From positions 29,390 to 93,389 of the forward strand of contig NZ_NIVS01000056.1 in assembly GCF_002205165.1 (NCBI RefSeq): a stretch of DNA of 64,000 nt, in the 5' to 3' direction. How positions within the stretch are numbered: position 1 is the stretch's first letter; the number at the start of each line of letters is the position of its first letter. The notes beneath the pieces were generated by a model. It was not told the DNA's origin and made no database searches. It saw only the letters and a list, made by a program, of their open reading frames with translations. The position numbers and the translations under genes were made by a program. This stretch comes from Stenotrophomonas maltophilia (GTDB taxonomy: Bacteria > Pseudomonadota > Gammaproteobacteria > Xanthomonadales > Xanthomonadaceae). Shown here piece after piece: positions 49,137 to 59,489 of this stretch.

Positions 49137-49233
49137 GGCGCGGGTGGGTTGCCGGGACCATGAGCGCCATGGATGGCGCGACATGAGCCTCCATGGACGG
49201 ATTTACGGCGTGTCCCGCCAACCTACCCGCGCC
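49137..49233. repeat. Long imperfect inverted repeat
   Basis: The left arm GGCGCGGGTGGGTTGCCGGG (plus AC) pairs with GTCCCGCCAACCTACCCGCG (plus CC), 20 of 22 positions matching. The 53-base interior has a further CCATG-based partial symmetry. Confidence 0.7.
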
Positions 49234-49305
49234 GACGCCCCACCCTCACCCGCAGCGCCATGCTCTTGCCTTGGCCTTGCCCTTGGCCGTTCAACCCCCA
49301 TAAAC

Positions 49306-49332
49306 GGAAAAACCCGGCACAAGGCCGGGTTC
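49306..49332 (-). terminator. Intrinsic terminator of the alpha operon (after rplQ)
   Basis: On the minus strand AACCCGGCCTTGTGCCGGGTT is a strong hairpin followed by TTTCC, about 30 bases beyond the rplQ stop. Confidence 0.85.
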
Positions 49333-49361
49333 TTCACCGAATAACGGGTGCAGCTTGAAGA

Positions 49362-49748
49362 TTACTCTTCGACGGCTTCAGCCACAGCAGCCGGACGATC
49401 GACCAGCTCCACATAGGCCATCGGCGCATTGTCGCCAGCGCGGAAACCGCACTTCAGCAGACGCAGGTAGCCGCCCGGACGGTTCGCGTAACGCGGGCCC
49501 AGGGTGGTGAACAGATTGCCGACGGCTTCGTTGTCGCGCAGGCGAGCGAACGCCAGACGACGGTTGGCAACCGAATCAACCTTGGCCAGGGTGATCAGCG
49601 GCTCGGCAACGCGGCGCAGTTCCTTGGCCTTCGGCAGGGTGGTCTTGATCAGCTCGTGCTTGAACAGCGACGCGGCCATGTTCTTGAACATTGCTTCGCG
49701 ATGGGCGCTGGTGCGGTTGAACTTACGACCGGACTTCATATGACGCAT
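49362..49748 (-). CDS. rplQ: 50S ribosomal protein L17
   Basis: The product is 128 aa (E. coli 127). It starts [20 protein letters not shown], matching the L17 N-terminus, and contains [20 protein letters not shown]. It lies at the peptide exit region of the large subunit. It is the last gene of the rpsM-rpsK-rpsD-rpoA-rplQ operon, 201 bases after rpoA, with a terminator following. Confidence 0.97.
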   Translation of the reverse strand: MRHMKSGRKFNRTSAHREAMFKNMAASLFKHELIKTTLPKAKELRRVAEPLITLAKVDSVANRRLAFARLRDNEAVGNLFTTLGPRYANRPGGYLRLLKCGFRAGDNAPMAYVELVDRPAAVAEAVEE

Positions 49749-49949
49749 GACGGTGATTCCTGAAGTGAATGTTGGATCGGTTGGGTATCGCTGTCGCCAT
49801 CCTGGCGTTGCTGCTTGGACTGCGGATGGTCCGGTGCCAGCCGTCCTGGCTGGCCGTCACCGCAGGCTATCGACCTGTCGGTGCGGGGTGTTGCCGGTGA
49901 AGCCCCCGCACCCGAAGGTGCGGGGTCAAGCATCTTGCGTAGCGCTGGA

Positions 49950-50948
49950 TCAGCCGAGCATGCCGTGCTGGGCGACACCGGCCGGCGGCCAGTTCTCCAG
50001 CTTCATGCCGAGCGAAAGGCCGCGCTGTGCGAGGACTTCCTTGATCTCGGTCAGCGACTTCTTGCCGAGGTTCGGGGTCTTGAGCAGCTCCACTTCGGTC
50101 TTCTGGATCAGATCGCCGATGTAATAGATGCTCTCTGCCTTGAGGCAGTTGGCCGAACGCACGGTCAGTTCCAGATCGTCGATCGGGCGCAGCAGCACCG
50201 GATCCACGCCGTTGTTGGCCGGCTTGGCCGCACCGCGGTCGCGGTGGGTGAAGTCACCGAAGACCGACAGCTGATCGCTGAGGATGTCGGCGGCAGTGCG
50301 CACGGCTTCCTCGGCATCGATCGTGCCGTTGGTTTCGATGTCCAGCACCAGCTTGTCCAGATCGGTACGCTGTTCAACGCGGGCCGCTTCCACCGAGTAG
50401 GCGACGCGACGGACCGGCGAGAACGACGCGTCCAGAACCAGACGGCCGATGGCACGGGTTTCTTCATCCGGACGACGACGAGCAGCGGCCGGCTGGTAGC
50501 CGAAACCACGCTCGATCTTCAAACGCATATTGATTGCCGTGTCCTTGGTCAGGTGGCAAATGATATGGTCGTTGTTCAGGACTTCGACGTTGTGGTCCAG
50601 CTTGATATCAGCAGCGGTCACGACACCCGGACCCTGCTTGGACAGCGACAACGTAGCGTTGTCACCGGTATGCATGCGGATGGCCACGTCCTTCAGGTTG
50701 AGCAGGACTTCCAGCACGTCCTCCTGCAAGCCTTCGAGCGTGGTGTACTCGTGCAGTACGCCATCGATTTCGACTTCCGTGATGGCGAAGCCCGGGATGG
50801 ACGACAGCAGCACGCGACGCAGGGCGTTGCCCAGCGTATGCCCGTAACCACGCTCCAAGGGTTCGATGACGACCTTGGCGCGGGTATCGGTAAGGCGTTC
50901 GATCTGCGGACCGCGAGGACGCAGAACCTGGTTGGCGGTAACCGTCAT
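49950..50948 (-). CDS. rpoA: DNA-directed RNA polymerase alpha subunit
   Basis: The 332 aa product starts [19 protein letters not shown]. The N-terminal dimerisation domain has [19 protein letters not shown], and the C-terminal DNA/activator-binding domain has [19 protein letters not shown] and [14 protein letters not shown]. The start at 50948 fits the family; the open frame extends 16 codons further. It is the fourth gene of the alpha operon. Confidence 0.98.
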   Translation of the reverse strand: MTVTANQVLRPRGPQIERLTDTRAKVVIEPLERGYGHTLGNALRRVLLSSIPGFAITEVEIDGVLHEYTTLEGLQEDVLEVLLNLKDVAIRMHTGDNATLSLSKQGPGVVTAADIKLDHNVEVLNNDHIICHLTKDTAINMRLKIERGFGYQPAAARRRPDEETRAIGRLVLDASFSPVRRVAYSVEAARVEQRTDLDKLVLDIETNGTIDAEEAVRTAADILSDQLSVFGDFTHRDRGAAKPANNGVDPVLLRPIDDLELTVRSANCLKAESIYYIGDLIQKTEVELLKTPNLGKKSLTEIKEVLAQRGLSLGMKLENWPPAGVAQHGMLG

Positions 50949-51002
50949 GTTGCGGGTTCTCCTGCGAACCTCCGGTGTGACCCGGAGGTTCTCCAATGTG
51001 AA

Positions 51003-51632
51003 TTACTTCGAATACAACTCGACGATCAGCGCTTCGTTGATATCCGCAGGCAGGTCCGAACGATCCGGCACGGCCTTGAAGATGCCGGCGAACTTGCCGG
51101 AATCAACTTCAACCCACGACGGACGCAGGTCATGCGTAGCAGACACGGTCAGGGCTTCCTGGACGCGCAGCTGCTTGGCAGCCTTCTCGGACAGAGCGAC
51201 AGCGTCGCCAGCCTTGACCTGGTACGAAGCCAGATTGACCGACTTGCCGTTGACCGTGACACCGCGGTGCGAGACCAGCTGACGGGCAGCCGGACGGGTC
51301 ACTGCGAAGCCCATGCGGTAAACGACGTTGTCAAGACGGGTTTCCAGCAACTGCAGCAGGTTCTCGCCGGTGTTGCCCTTCTTGGTCGAGGCCTTCTTGT
51401 AGTAGTTGCGGAACTGACGCTCCAGCAGACCGTAGATACGCTTGACCTTCTGCTTTTCACGCAGCTGGGTAGCGTAGTCGGACAGCTTGCCCTTGCGGGC
51501 AGTGGCGCCGTGCTGGCCGGGCTTCTGCTCCAGCTTGCACTTGGAGTCCAGCGCACGGGCCGGGCTCTTGAGGGAAAGGTCGGCGCCTTCGCGGCGGGCG
51601 AGCTTACAGGTAGGACCGATATAACGAGCCAT
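51003..51632 (-). CDS. rpsD: 30S ribosomal protein S4
   Basis: 209 aa, starting [20 protein letters not shown], with the S4 RNA-binding domain ([32 protein letters not shown]). S4 starts 30S assembly and in E. coli represses the alpha operon translationally. It is 54 bases upstream of rpoA. Confidence 0.98.
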   Translation of the reverse strand: MARYIGPTCKLARREGADLSLKSPARALDSKCKLEQKPGQHGATARKGKLSDYATQLREKQKVKRIYGLLERQFRNYYKKASTKKGNTGENLLQLLETRLDNVVYRMGFAVTRPAARQLVSHRGVTVNGKSVNLASYQVKAGDAVALSEKAAKQLRVQEALTVSATHDLRPSWVEVDSGKFAGIFKAVPDRSDLPADINEALIVELYSK

Positions 51633-51646
51633 TTCTTATCGCTCCT

Positions 51647-52036
51647 TTAGACGCGACGCTTCTTCGGCGGACGGCACCCGTTGTGCGGGATTGGCGTCAC
51701 GTCGATGATGTTGGTGATCTTGTAGCCCACGTTGTTCAGCGAGCGCACGGCCGACTCACGACCCGGACCCGGGCCCTTGATGCGGACTTCCAGGGACTTG
51801 ACGCCGTAGTCGAGCGCGGCACGGCCGGCCTTCTCGGCAGCCACCTGGGCAGCGAACGGGGTGGACTTACGCGAACCGCGGAAGCCAGCGCCACCGGAGG
51901 TCGCCCACGACAGAGCGTTGCCCTGACGGTCGGTGATGGTCACGATGGTGTTGTTGAAAGAAGCGTGGACGTGGGCGACGCCGTCAGTGACGACGCGCTT
52001 GATCTTCTTCTTGGTCTTAGCGACGGGCTTAGCCAT
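51647..52036 (-). CDS. rpsK: 30S ribosomal protein S11
   Basis: 129 aa, the same length as E. coli S11. It has [20 protein letters not shown] and the C-terminal [18 protein letters not shown]. It lines the platform near the mRNA exit. The gap to rpsD is 14 bases. Confidence 0.98.
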   Translation of the reverse strand: MAKPVAKTKKKIKRVVTDGVAHVHASFNNTIVTITDRQGNALSWATSGGAGFRGSRKSTPFAAQVAAEKAGRAALDYGVKSLEVRIKGPGPGRESAVRSLNNVGYKITNIIDVTPIPHNGCRPPKKRRV

Positions 52037-52048
52037 TTCTTAGGTCCC

Positions 52049-52405
52049 TTACTTCCTGATCGCCTTGCGCGGGCCCTTGCGGGTGCGGGCGTTGGTACGG
52101 GTGCGCTGGCCACGAAGCGGCAGACCGCGACGGTGACGCAGACCGCGGTAGCAGCCCAGGTCCATCAGGCGCTTGATCGCGATACCGATTTCACGGCGCA
52201 GATCGCCTTCCACGATGTACTTGCCGACTTCGAGACGCAGACGCTCGATTTCCGGCTCCGACAGATCGCGGATCTTGGTGGTCGAGGTCACGCCTGCGGC
52301 GTCGCAGACCTTCTTCGAACGGGTACGGCCGATGCCGTAAATGCTTTGCAACCCGACCCAGACGTGCTTCTGGGCTGGCAGGTTGACGCCTGCAATACGC
52401 GCCAT
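52049..52405 (-). CDS. rpsM: 30S ribosomal protein S13
   Basis: 118 aa, as in E. coli. It starts [20 protein letters not shown] and ends in the basic tail [18 protein letters not shown]. It contacts the P-site tRNA and the intersubunit bridge. It is the first gene of the alpha operon here; no rpmJ or infA precedes it. Confidence 0.98.
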   Translation of the reverse strand: MARIAGVNLPAQKHVWVGLQSIYGIGRTRSKKVCDAAGVTSTTKIRDLSEPEIERLRLEVGKYIVEGDLRREIGIAIKRLMDLGCYRGLRHRRGLPLRGQRTRTNARTRKGPRKAIRK

Positions 52406-52750
52406 GACGCGGTTCTCCAGCTGAGTGATGGCCGACAGCGCACCATGGGCGCGCCAATCCGGCAGGATGGATCAAAAAAGTGAACTAGCGATTCTATCAA
52501 GGTCTCGGTTTACTGGGAAGCCCGTGGAACCTGGAGGTTCCATGGACCCGGCGTGGGGAGTGTGCCCATGCTCCGGCGCCGGATGTCGTTGACTGCAGAG
52601 GTTGCCCTCGCCGCCGCCCGCGCTACTCCCGCGCGGGACCACCACATCACACCCCCACCCGAAACCGCTGCAGGGGCCGCCCTTCGATTTGGAAGGCCAG
52701 TCCGGGAACCGGAGGGCCTTCACAACAAGAAGACTAGTGTAACAGGTCAA
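52406..52750. other. 345-base gap between secY and rpsM, no rpmJ
   Basis: In many proteobacteria rpmJ (L36) occupies this position; no L36-like frame is visible here on either strand. The region contains a perfect palindrome TGGAACCTGGAGGTTCCA at about 52524-52541 and GC-rich partial hairpins. A minus-strand TTGATA at 52495-52500 could be a -35, but no good -10 follows. It may hold the alpha-operon promoter and S4-binding leader. Confidence 0.5.
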
Positions 52751-54106
52751 TCAGCCGCGGGCAAAACCGCCGCGGCTGCCGCCCTTCAGGTTGGCCTTCT
52801 TCAGCAGGCTCTCATACTGGTGCGACATCAGGTGCGCCTGGATCTGGGCGATGAAGTCCATCACCACCACCACCACGATCAGCAGCGAGGTGCCGCCGAA
52901 GTAGAACGAGGCGCCGAGCTGGGTGCGCAGGATTTCCGGCAGCAGACAGACGATCACCAGGTACAGCGAACCGGCAGCGGTCAGGCGGGTCAGCACGGCA
53001 TCCACGTAATCGGCCGTGGCCTTGCCCGGACGGATGCCCGGAATCAGCGCGCCCGACTTCTTCAGGTTGTCGGCAGTTTCCTGCGAGTTGAACACCAGCG
53101 CGGTATAGAAGAACGCGAAACCACTGATCAGCGCGGCGAACACGATCATGTGCAGCGGCTCGCCCGGCCCGAGGGCGTTGGCGACCTTCTGCAGCCACGT
53201 GGCCGAACTGGCCTGGCCGGACCACATGGCCAGCGTCGTCGGGAAGGCCAGGATGCTGGAGGCGAAGATGGCCGGGATCACACCCGCCATGTTCAGCTTC
53301 AGCGGCAGGAACGAGGTCTGGTTCATGTACGCGTTGCGGCCACCCTGGCGACGTGCGTAGTTCACCGTGATGCGGCGTTGGCCGCGCTCGACGAACACCA
53401 CGAAGTAGGTGAAGGCCAGCACCACCAGCACGATCAGCAGCAGGGCGATGAAGCTCATGTTGCCGTCGCGGTAGGCTTCCACGGTGTGGATGACCGCGCC
53501 CGGCAGGCCGGCAACGATGCCGGCGAAGATGATCAGCGACACACCGTTGCCGATGCCGCGCTCGGTGACCTGCTCACCGACCCACATCAGGAAGATGGTA
53601 CCGGCGGTCAGCGCGACGATGGCGGTGAGCACGAAGCCCATGCCCGGTGCGTAGACGACCGGGGCACCGCCCGGGGAGACCTGGTTCTGCAGCGCCAGCG
53701 CGATGCTGCCGCCCTGCACCACCGCCAGCAACACGGCGCCGATGCGGGAATATTGGGTGATCTTGCGACGACCCGACTCACCTTCCTTCTGCATCGATTT
53801 CAATGCCGGGAAGATGTGGACCGCCAGCTGCATCACGATGGACGCCGAGATGTACGGCATCACGTTCAGCGCGAAAATGCTGAAACGGTGCAGGGCGCCG
53901 CCCGAGAACATGTTGAACATGTCCACGATGCCGCCGCCCTGCGCCTGCATGAGCGCAAGCATGGCATCGGGATTGACGCCAGGCACCGGCACATAACAGC
54001 CGATGCGGTAGACGATCAATGCCCCGATAACGAACAGCAGTCGCTGGCGGAGTTCCGTGAACTTGCCGAGCCCGCCGCCGAGGTTACCAATGCCAGCTTG
54101 CGCCAT
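52751..54106 (-). CDS. secY: Preprotein translocase subunit SecY
   Basis: The 451 aa product has ten transmembrane segments. Landmarks are [20 protein letters not shown] (TM1), [10 protein letters not shown] (plug/TM2 area), [19 protein letters not shown] (TM5) and [19 protein letters not shown] before TM8. The C-terminus is [16 protein letters not shown]. It forms the protein-conducting channel with SecE and SecG. It follows rplO by 3 bases at the end of the spc operon. Confidence 0.98.
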   Translation of the reverse strand: MAQAGIGNLGGGLGKFTELRQRLLFVIGALIVYRIGCYVPVPGVNPDAMLALMQAQGGGIVDMFNMFSGGALHRFSIFALNVMPYISASIVMQLAVHIFPALKSMQKEGESGRRKITQYSRIGAVLLAVVQGGSIALALQNQVSPGGAPVVYAPGMGFVLTAIVALTAGTIFLMWVGEQVTERGIGNGVSLIIFAGIVAGLPGAVIHTVEAYRDGNMSFIALLLIVLVVLAFTYFVVFVERGQRRITVNYARRQGGRNAYMNQTSFLPLKLNMAGVIPAIFASSILAFPTTLAMWSGQASSATWLQKVANALGPGEPLHMIVFAALISGFAFFYTALVFNSQETADNLKKSGALIPGIRPGKATADYVDAVLTRLTAAGSLYLVIVCLLPEILRTQLGASFYFGGTSLLIVVVVVMDFIAQIQAHLMSHQYESLLKKANLKGGSRGGFARG

Positions 54107-54109
54107 GTC

Positions 54110-54553
54110 TTACTCCTGTACGCTGCCGCCGGCAGCTTCGATCGCGGCCTTGGCACTGGCCGTTGCAGCGACGCCCTTCAGGGTGAAGGCCTTGGTCAGG
54201 TCACCCTTCATGACGATCTTGGCACGCTTAGCGGTGCTCGGGACCAGCTTGGCAGCGCGCAGCGCGGCAAAGTCGATCTCGCCAGCTTCCAGACGCTCAA
54301 GCTGGTAGGACAGCACTTCAGCAGTGTCCTTGGCGATCTTGGAACGGAAACCGACCTTCGGCAGACGACGCTGCATGGGGGTCTGGCCGCCTTCGAAGCC
54401 CGCCTTGATCTTGCCGCCACCCTTACGGGCGAACGAACCCTTGTGGCCGCGGCCGCAGGTCTTGCCCAAGCCGGAGCCGATACCACGACCGACGCGGGTA
54501 CGCTCTTTACGAGCGCCCGGTGCCGGGCTCAATTCATTCAGATGCATGGTCAT
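54110..54553 (-). CDS. rplO: 50S ribosomal protein L15
   Basis: The start at 54553 (MTMHLNELSPAPGARKERTR) has AGGA 8 bases upstream and gives 147 aa; an ATG two codons further in is a lesser alternative. RVGRGIGSGLGKTCGRGHKG is diagnostic. It is a late assembly protein of the 50S subunit. Confidence 0.97.
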   Translation of the reverse strand: MTMHLNELSPAPGARKERTRVGRGIGSGLGKTCGRGHKGSFARKGGGKIKAGFEGGQTPMQRRLPKVGFRSKIAKDTAEVLSYQLERLEAGEIDFAALRAAKLVPSTAKRAKIVMKGDLTKAFTLKGVAATASAKAAIEAAGGSVQE

Positions 54554-54557
54554 TGGA

Positions 54558-54749
54558 TTATTCCTCAACCTTGACGAGGTAGTGGACCTTGTTGATCAGG
54601 CCGCGAACCTGCGGGCTGTCCTTCAGTTCACGCACATCGTTGAGCTTGTTCAGGCCCAGGGCACGCACCGACAGGCGGTGACGCGACTGGGTGCCACGCA
54701 GGCCAGCCACCAGGCGGACCTTGACGGTCTTGACGGTTTCATTAGCCAT
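54558..54749 (-). CDS. rpmD: 50S ribosomal protein L30
   Basis: 63 aa with [20 protein letters not shown] and [20 protein letters not shown], typical L30. Its start overlaps the rpsE stop by 8 bases, suggesting coupled translation. Confidence 0.97.
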   Translation of the reverse strand: MANETVKTVKVRLVAGLRGTQSRHRLSVRALGLNKLNDVRELKDSPQVRGLINKVHYLVKVEE

Positions 54750-55281
54750 GGTTGAGATCCTCCACCTTCTTGCCGCGCTTGGCCGCGATGCGGACCGGCG
54801 ACTGCATTTCGGTCAGACCCTTCAGCGTGGCGCGAACCAGGTTGATCGGGTTACGCGAACCGACGGCCTTGGCCAGCACGTTCTTGACGCCAACGGCTTC
54901 CAGGACGGCGCGCATGGCACCACCGGCGATCACACCGGTACCTTCGGAGGCCGGCATCATGAACACGCGGGCTGCGCCGTGGCCGGACTTCACCGGGTGC
55001 CACAACGTGCCGTTGTTCAGATCCACGGTGGCCAGGTTCTTGCGAGCCTGTTCCATCGACTTCTGGATGGCGACCGGCACTTCACGCGCCTTGCCGTAAC
55101 CGAAGCCGACCTTGCCTGCGCCGTCACCGACCACGGTCAGTGCGGTGAAGGTGAACTGACGACCGCCCTTGACGGTCTTGCTGACGCGGTTGACCGCGAC
55201 CAGCTTTTCGATCATGCCGTCGTCGACTTTCTCTTCGCGGCGATCGCGATCGCGACCCCGCTGCTGACGTTCTTCTGCCAT
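54742..55281 (-). CDS. rpsE: 30S ribosomal protein S5
   Basis: The ATG at 55281 ([20 protein letters not shown]) gives 179 aa, longer than E. coli S5 (167) because of a charged N-terminus. It contains [20 protein letters not shown] and [20 protein letters not shown]. It takes part in decoding accuracy. The 158 bases before rplR's stop hold a small hairpin (AAGCGGGG...CCCCGCTT, about 55410-55430). Confidence 0.98.
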   Translation of the reverse strand: MAEERQQRGRDRDRREEKVDDGMIEKLVAVNRVSKTVKGGRQFTFTALTVVGDGAGKVGFGYGKAREVPVAIQKSMEQARKNLATVDLNNGTLWHPVKSGHGAARVFMMPASEGTGVIAGGAMRAVLEAVGVKNVLAKAVGSRNPINLVRATLKGLTEMQSPVRIAAKRGKKVEDLNHG

Positions 55282-55439
55282 GTTGATTCCTTGATTGATT
55301 GAGTATGTACGGCTCAATGCCGCTTATAGCTGTGAGATGAAGCGGTGATTCGAGCGCCCCTGCAGAAGAAGGACGTCGCCCGGCGCAACCCACGCCGGCA
55401 GGCAGGCGAAAGCGGGGACCAGCCCCGCTTCCTTATCCC

Positions 55440-55793
55440 TTAGAACTGCAGGCCGCCTTCGCGGGCTGCATCAGCCAGTGCCTTGATGCGACCGTGGTAG
55501 CGGTAGCCCGAGCGGTCGAAAGCGACCTTCTCGATGCCCGCAGCCTTGGCGCGCTCGGCGACCAGCTTGCCAACCTTGGCAGCGGCGTCGCTGTTCTTGC
55601 CGTTCTTCAGGCCTTCCTTGACGTCGGCCTGGGTGGTGTTGGCAGCCGCCAGCACCTTGGAGCCGTCGGCGGTGAAGACCTGGGCGTACAGGTGCTGACC
55701 GGTGCGCAGCACCGACAGACGCGGCACGCCGAGCACACGGATGTGGGCACGGGTCGACTTGGCACGACGCAGACGAGCGATGTTCTTGTTCAT
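55440..55793 (-). CDS. rplR: 50S ribosomal protein L18
   Basis: 117 aa, identical in length to E. coli L18. It contains [20 protein letters not shown] and ends [20 protein letters not shown] plus REGGLQF. It binds 5S rRNA. Confidence 0.97.
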   Translation of the reverse strand: MNKNIARLRRAKSTRAHIRVLGVPRLSVLRTGQHLYAQVFTADGSKVLAAANTTQADVKEGLKNGKNSDAAAKVGKLVAERAKAAGIEKVAFDRSGYRYHGRIKALADAAREGGLQF

Positions 55794-55824
55794 GATCTTT
55801 TTCCTTGAAAGCTGAGGGCGTGAG

Positions 55825-56352
55825 TTACGCCTTCTTGGCTTCCTTACGAATGATGACTTCGCCGGCGTACTTCACACCCTTGCCCTTGTAGGGCTCCGGC
55901 GGACGGAAGCCACGGATCTTGGCGGCAACTTCGCCAACGCGCTGCTTGTCGGTGCCCTGGACCAGCACTTCGGTCTGGGTCGGGGTCGAGATGGTGATGC
56001 CTTCCGGCGCCACGAACAGGACCGGATGCGAGAACCCGAGCGACAGGTTCAGATCCTTGCCCTGCATGGCGGCACGGTAACCGACGCCGACCAGCTCAAG
56101 CTTGCGCTCGAAGCCTTCGGTCACGCCGTGGACCATGTTGGCCAGGATGGCGCGCACGGTGCCGGTGAGGGCGACCAGCGAGGCATCGTTGGCGGCCAGG
56201 GTGGCAACGCCGTTGTCGACAGTGATTTCAACGCCAGCAACCTTGGCGAGCGACAGGGTGCCCTTCGGGCCCTTCACGCTGACGGATTCCGGCTGGATGT
56301 TCAGTTCAACGCCCTTGGGCAGGTTGACTGGCTTCTTGGCTACGCGGGACAT
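55825..56352 (-). CDS. rplF: 50S ribosomal protein L6
   Basis: 175 aa (E. coli 177), starting [20 protein letters not shown], with KGPKGTLSL and the C-terminal [20 protein letters not shown]. It lies near the factor-binding centre of the 50S subunit. Confidence 0.97.
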   Translation of the reverse strand: MSRVAKKPVNLPKGVELNIQPESVSVKGPKGTLSLAKVAGVEITVDNGVATLAANDASLVALTGTVRAILANMVHGVTEGFERKLELVGVGYRAAMQGKDLNLSLGFSHPVLFVAPEGITISTPTQTEVLVQGTDKQRVGEVAAKIRGFRPPEPYKGKGVKYAGEVIIRKEAKKA

Positions 56353-56370
56353 AGTTGTTTCCTTCTCGCC

Positions 56371-56769
56371 TTAGGCCACGAAGCACAGGACTTCGCCGCC
56401 GACGCCCAACTGGCGCGCCTGCGCATCAGTCATGATGCCCTTGGAGGTGGAGATGATGGAGATACCCAGGCCGTTGAGGACCTTCGGCAGCTCGGACTTG
56501 CCACGGTACTGGCGCAGACCCGAACGCGAGAAGCGCTTCAGGGTCTCGATGACCGGCTTGCCCTCGAAATACTTCAGGACGATTTCAAGCTCGGCCTTGT
56601 TGTTCTCGATCTTGGTCACGCGCAGATCGGTGATGTAGCCTTCGGCCTTCAACACCTCTGCAATTGCCACCTTGATCTTGGACGACGGTGCTTTCACCGT
56701 CTGCTTGCCAACCGCGGCCGCATTCTTGATGCGTACCAGCAGGTCGGCGATGGGATCAGTCATGCTCAT
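56371..56769 (-). CDS. rpsH: 30S ribosomal protein S8
   Basis: The ATG at 56769 ([20 protein letters not shown]) gives 132 aa; the open frame extends far upstream but only this start matches the family. The C-terminus has [21 protein letters not shown]8 binds 16S rRNA and in E. coli represses the spc operon. It is separated from rpsN by 241 bases containing a terminator-like hairpin. Confidence 0.97.
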   Translation of the reverse strand: MSMTDPIADLLVRIKNAAAVGKQTVKAPSSKIKVAIAEVLKAEGYITDLRVTKIENNKAELEIVLKYFEGKPVIETLKRFSRSGLRQYRGKSELPKVLNGLGISIISTSKGIMTDAQARQLGVGGEVLCFVA

Positions 56770-56892
56770 AGTCGATACCTTTGAGTGCACCGATATCCGC
56801 TTTCGCGAAAATCTTGTGTCTACCTGGGATGGGCCAGGGCCCGTCTTCACACACTGCTCACGCCTTGCGGGCGAGCAAGACGCGGGAGTATA

Positions 56893-56925
56893 CGGCAAAA
56901 AGAGCCCGACTTGCGTCGGGCTCCC
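56893..56925 (-). terminator. Terminator-like hairpin between rpsN and rpsH
   Basis: On the minus strand GAGCCCGACGCAAGTCGGGC and TC form a 9 bp stem followed by TTTTTG. It lies about 90 bases after the rpsN stop. A TATACT on the same strand directly downstream (56887-56892) could be a -10 for restarting transcription, but no good -35 is seen. Confidence 0.75.
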
Positions 56926-57010
56926 TTAATCCGGGATCAGAGCCGGAGAACCGGCCCCTCTCCCCTGCCCCGCGCCGTGAAGGCCCCGGGCAGTTGAAGG
57001 GACGAATCCC

Positions 57011-57316
57011 TTACCAGCTGGCCTTGCGCAGGCCCGGCACGTCGCCACGCATGGTGGCTTCACGCAGCTTGTTACGGCCCAGGCCGAACTTGCTGTACAC
57101 GCCACGCGGGCGGCCCGAGAGCTCGCAACGGTTGCGGTGACGGCTCGGCGACGAATCGCGCGGCAGCTTCTGCAGCTTGATGACGGCCTCGGCCTTTTCG
57201 TCGTACGACGCGGTCGTGCTGGAGATGATCTTCTTCAGCTCTTCACGCTTGCCGGCGTACTTGACGGCCAGCTTCGCACGCTTGAGGTCGCGGTTGACCA
57301 TGGAGGTCTTTGCCAT
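57011..57316 (-). CDS. rpsN: 30S ribosomal protein S14
   Basis: 101 aa, the long zinc-independent form: only one Cys is present, no CxxC pairs. It starts [20 protein letters not shown] and has [20 protein letters not shown] and a [18 protein letters not shown] end. It is 18 bases downstream of rplE. Confidence 0.97.
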   Translation of the reverse strand: MAKTSMVNRDLKRAKLAVKYAGKREELKKIISSTTASYDEKAEAVIKLQKLPRDSSPSRHRNRCELSGRPRGVYSKFGLGRNKLREATMRGDVPGLRKASW

Positions 57317-57334
57317 TTCGGATTCCTCGACGTA

Positions 57335-57877
57335 TCAGTTACGGAACGGGAACTTGAACGCTGCGAGCAGCGCCTTCGCTTCCGCATCGGTCTTGGCGGT
57401 GGTGGTGATGGCGATATCCATGCCGCGGATCGCGTCGACAGCGTCGAAGTCGATTTCCGGGAAGATGATCTGTTCCTTCACACCCATGTTGAAGTTGCCA
57501 CGACCGTCGAAGGAGCGACCCGAAACACCACGGAAGTCGCGCACGCGCGGCAACGAGATGTTGATCAGACGGTCCATGAACTCGTACATCTTTTCACGAC
57601 GCAGCGTGGTCTTGCAGCCGATCGGCCAACCATCGCGGATCTTGAACGATGCCACCGAGACGCGGGACTTGGTCACGATCGGCTTCTGACCGGAGACCTT
57701 GGCCATATCGGCGACGGCATTTTCCAGGATCTTCTTGTTCGTGGCTGCTTCGCCGACACCCATGTTCAGGGTGACCTTGACCAGCTTCGGAACCTGCATC
57801 GGATTGGTGTAGCCGAACTGCTTCATCAGCGCCGGCACCACTTCTTCCTTGTAAAACTTTTCGAGACGGGAATTCAT
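57335..57877 (-). CDS. rplE: 50S ribosomal protein L5
   Basis: 180 aa (E. coli 179), starting [20 protein letters not shown], with [20 protein letters not shown] and [20 protein letters not shown]. It binds 5S rRNA and contacts P-site tRNA. Confidence 0.98.
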   Translation of the reverse strand: MNSRLEKFYKEEVVPALMKQFGYTNPMQVPKLVKVTLNMGVGEAATNKKILENAVADMAKVSGQKPIVTKSRVSVASFKIRDGWPIGCKTTLRREKMYEFMDRLINISLPRVRDFRGVSGRSFDGRGNFNMGVKEQIIFPEIDFDAVDAIRGMDIAITTTAKTDAEAKALLAAFKFPFRN

Positions 57878-57888
57878 CTGCTCATTCC

Positions 57889-58206
57889 TCAGGCGTCGAG
57901 CGCCTCACCGCTGGAGCGGAACACACGCAGTTTGCGTCCATCCTCCAGCACCTTGAAGCCAACGCGCTCGCCCTTGCCCGAAGCCGGGTTCAGCACATTC
58001 ACGTTGGAGATATGGATCGAAGCTTCACGCTCGACCACGCCGCCGGCAACGCCTGCCTGCGGGTTCGGCTTGGTGTGGCGCTTGACGATGTTCACGTTGG
58101 CGACGATCACACGATCGCCGTCGACGCGGACGACTTCGCCCTGCTTGCCCTTGTCCTTGCCGGTGTTGACGACGACCTGGTCGCCCTTCTTGATACGGTT
58201 AGCCAT
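57889..58206 (-). CDS. rplX: 50S ribosomal protein L24
   Basis: 105 aa with the KOW motif near the N-terminus ([20 protein letters not shown]) and [15 protein letters not shown]. It is an assembly initiator of the 50S subunit. Confidence 0.97.
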   Translation of the reverse strand: MANRIKKGDQVVVNTGKDKGKQGEVVRVDGDRVIVANVNIVKRHTKPNPQAGVAGGVVEREASIHISNVNVLNPASGKGERVGFKVLEDGRKLRVFRSSGEALDA

Positions 58207-58222
58207 GATTATCTCCTGGCGC

Positions 58223-58591
58223 TCACAGAACTTCGGGAGCGAGCGAGACGATCTTCATGAACTTCTCGGAACGAAGTTCACGGGTCACCGGTCCGAAGAT
58301 GCGGGTGCCGATCGGCTCTTGCTTGTTGTTGAGCAGGACCGCGGCGTTGCCGTCGAAACGGATCAGCGAGCCATCGGCGCGACGCACACCCTTGCGGGTA
58401 CGCACCACGACGGCGTCATACACTTCACCCTTCTTGACTTTGCCGCGCGGAATTGCGTCCTTCACGGTGACCTTGATGATGTCGCCGATGTGGGCATAAC
58501 GGCGCTTGGAACCACCCAGCACCTTGATGCACATCAGTTCCTTGGCACCGGAGTTGTCCGCGGCGTCGAGGTAGCTCTGCATCTGGATCAT
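58223..58591 (-). CDS. rplN: 50S ribosomal protein L14
   Basis: 122 aa, starting [20 protein letters not shown], with the signature [20 protein letters not shown] block and [13 protein letters not shown]. It bridges the two subunits. Confidence 0.98.
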   Translation of the reverse strand: MIQMQSYLDAADNSGAKELMCIKVLGGSKRRYAHIGDIIKVTVKDAIPRGKVKKGEVYDAVVVRTRKGVRRADGSLIRFDGNAAVLLNNKQEPIGTRIFGPVTRELRSEKFMKIVSLAPEVL

Positions 58592-58604
58592 GATTCAGAT
58601 CTCC

Positions 58605-58874
58605 TTATTCAGCCGCACGCGTGATGACTTCCACCACGCGCCAGTTCTTGGTCTTGGACATCGGAGCAATCTCGGCCACACGGACGACATCACCTTCGTT
58701 GCAGGCGTTGTCGGCGTCGTGCGCGTGCAGCTTGGTCGAACGCTTGATGTACTTGCCGTACAGGGCGTGCTTGACCAGGCGCTCCACCAACACGGTGACC
58801 GTCTTGTCCATCTTGTTGCTGACGACACGGCCTTCGACCGTGCGCAGCGTCTTGCTGTCGTTGTTATCGCTCAT
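58605..58874 (-). CDS. rpsQ: 30S ribosomal protein S17
   Basis: The ATG at 58874 ([20 protein letters not shown]) has AGGA 8 bases upstream and gives 89 aa; the ATG three codons earlier sits directly on the SD and is rejected. It has [20 protein letters not shown] and [11 protein letters not shown]. It binds the 5' domain of 16S rRNA. Confidence 0.96.
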   Translation of the reverse strand: MSDNNDSKTLRTVEGRVVSNKMDKTVTVLVERLVKHALYGKYIKRSTKLHAHDADNACNEGDVVRVAEIAPMSKTKNWRVVEVITRAAE

Positions 58875-58885
58875 CGCGGCCATCC

Positions 58886-59071
58886 TTACTTGGTGCTGCC
58901 GAGCAGGGTCTTGACGCGAGCGATCTCGCGGCGAACCCGGCGGGTTTCGTGGGTCTTCGGCAGCTGGCCAGTGACCTGCTGCATACGGAGCGAGAACTGC
59001 TCCTTACGCAGGTCGATCAGGTGGCTCTTCAGGTCGTCAGCCGACTTTTCGCGAAGTTGTTTGATATCCAT
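58886..59071 (-). CDS. rpmC: 50S ribosomal protein L29
   Basis: 61 aa, starting [20 protein letters not shown] and with [12 protein letters not shown]. It lies at the peptide exit tunnel. Its ATG overlaps the rplP stop (TGATG), so translation is probably coupled. Confidence 0.97.
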   Translation of the reverse strand: MDIKQLREKSADDLKSHLIDLRKEQFSLRMQQVTGQLPKTHETRRVRREIARVKTLLGSTK

Positions 59072-59484
59072 CAGAGCACCGTCCGGGTCACGAAAGTGGT
59101 GGTCACGGAGAGCTTGGCGGCAGCCAGGCGGAACGCCTCACGTGCCACGTCTTCCGCGACGCCTTCGATTTCATAGATCATGCGGCCGGGCTGGATCTGG
59201 GCTACCCAGTACTCCACGTTGCCCTTACCAGAACCCATTCGGACTTCGATGGGCTTCTTGGTGATCGGCTTGTCGGGGAACACTCGGATCCACATCTTGC
59301 CGCCGCGCTTGACGTAGCGGCTGATCGAGCGGCGAGCCGCTTCAATCTGACGCGCGGTCAGCTGACCATGAGCGGTTGCCTTCAGGCCGTATTCGCCGAA
59401 GCTGACAGCGTTGCCGCTCCAGCTCAGACCATCGTTACGGCCCTTGTGTACCTTGCGGTATTTGGTTCGCTTGGGTTGCAACAT
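59071..59484 (-). CDS. rplP: 50S ribosomal protein L16
   Basis: 137 aa (E. coli 136), starting [20 protein letters not shown], with [20 protein letters not shown] and [20 protein letters not shown]. It helps position A-site tRNA. Confidence 0.98.
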   Translation of the reverse strand: MLQPKRTKYRKVHKGRNDGLSWSGNAVSFGEYGLKATAHGQLTARQIEAARRSISRYVKRGGKMWIRVFPDKPITKKPIEVRMGSGKGNVEYWVAQIQPGRMIYEIEGVAEDVAREAFRLAAAKLSVTTTFVTRTVL

Positions 59485-59489
59485 TGTCG

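Larger units (their letters stand above)
48901..49361. other. Intergenic region with repeats, dsbB to rplQ
   Basis: These 461 bases hold one GTAG repeat (49056-49078), one long imperfect inverted repeat (49137-49233) and the rplQ terminator. No open frame here looks like a gene. Confidence 0.6.
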
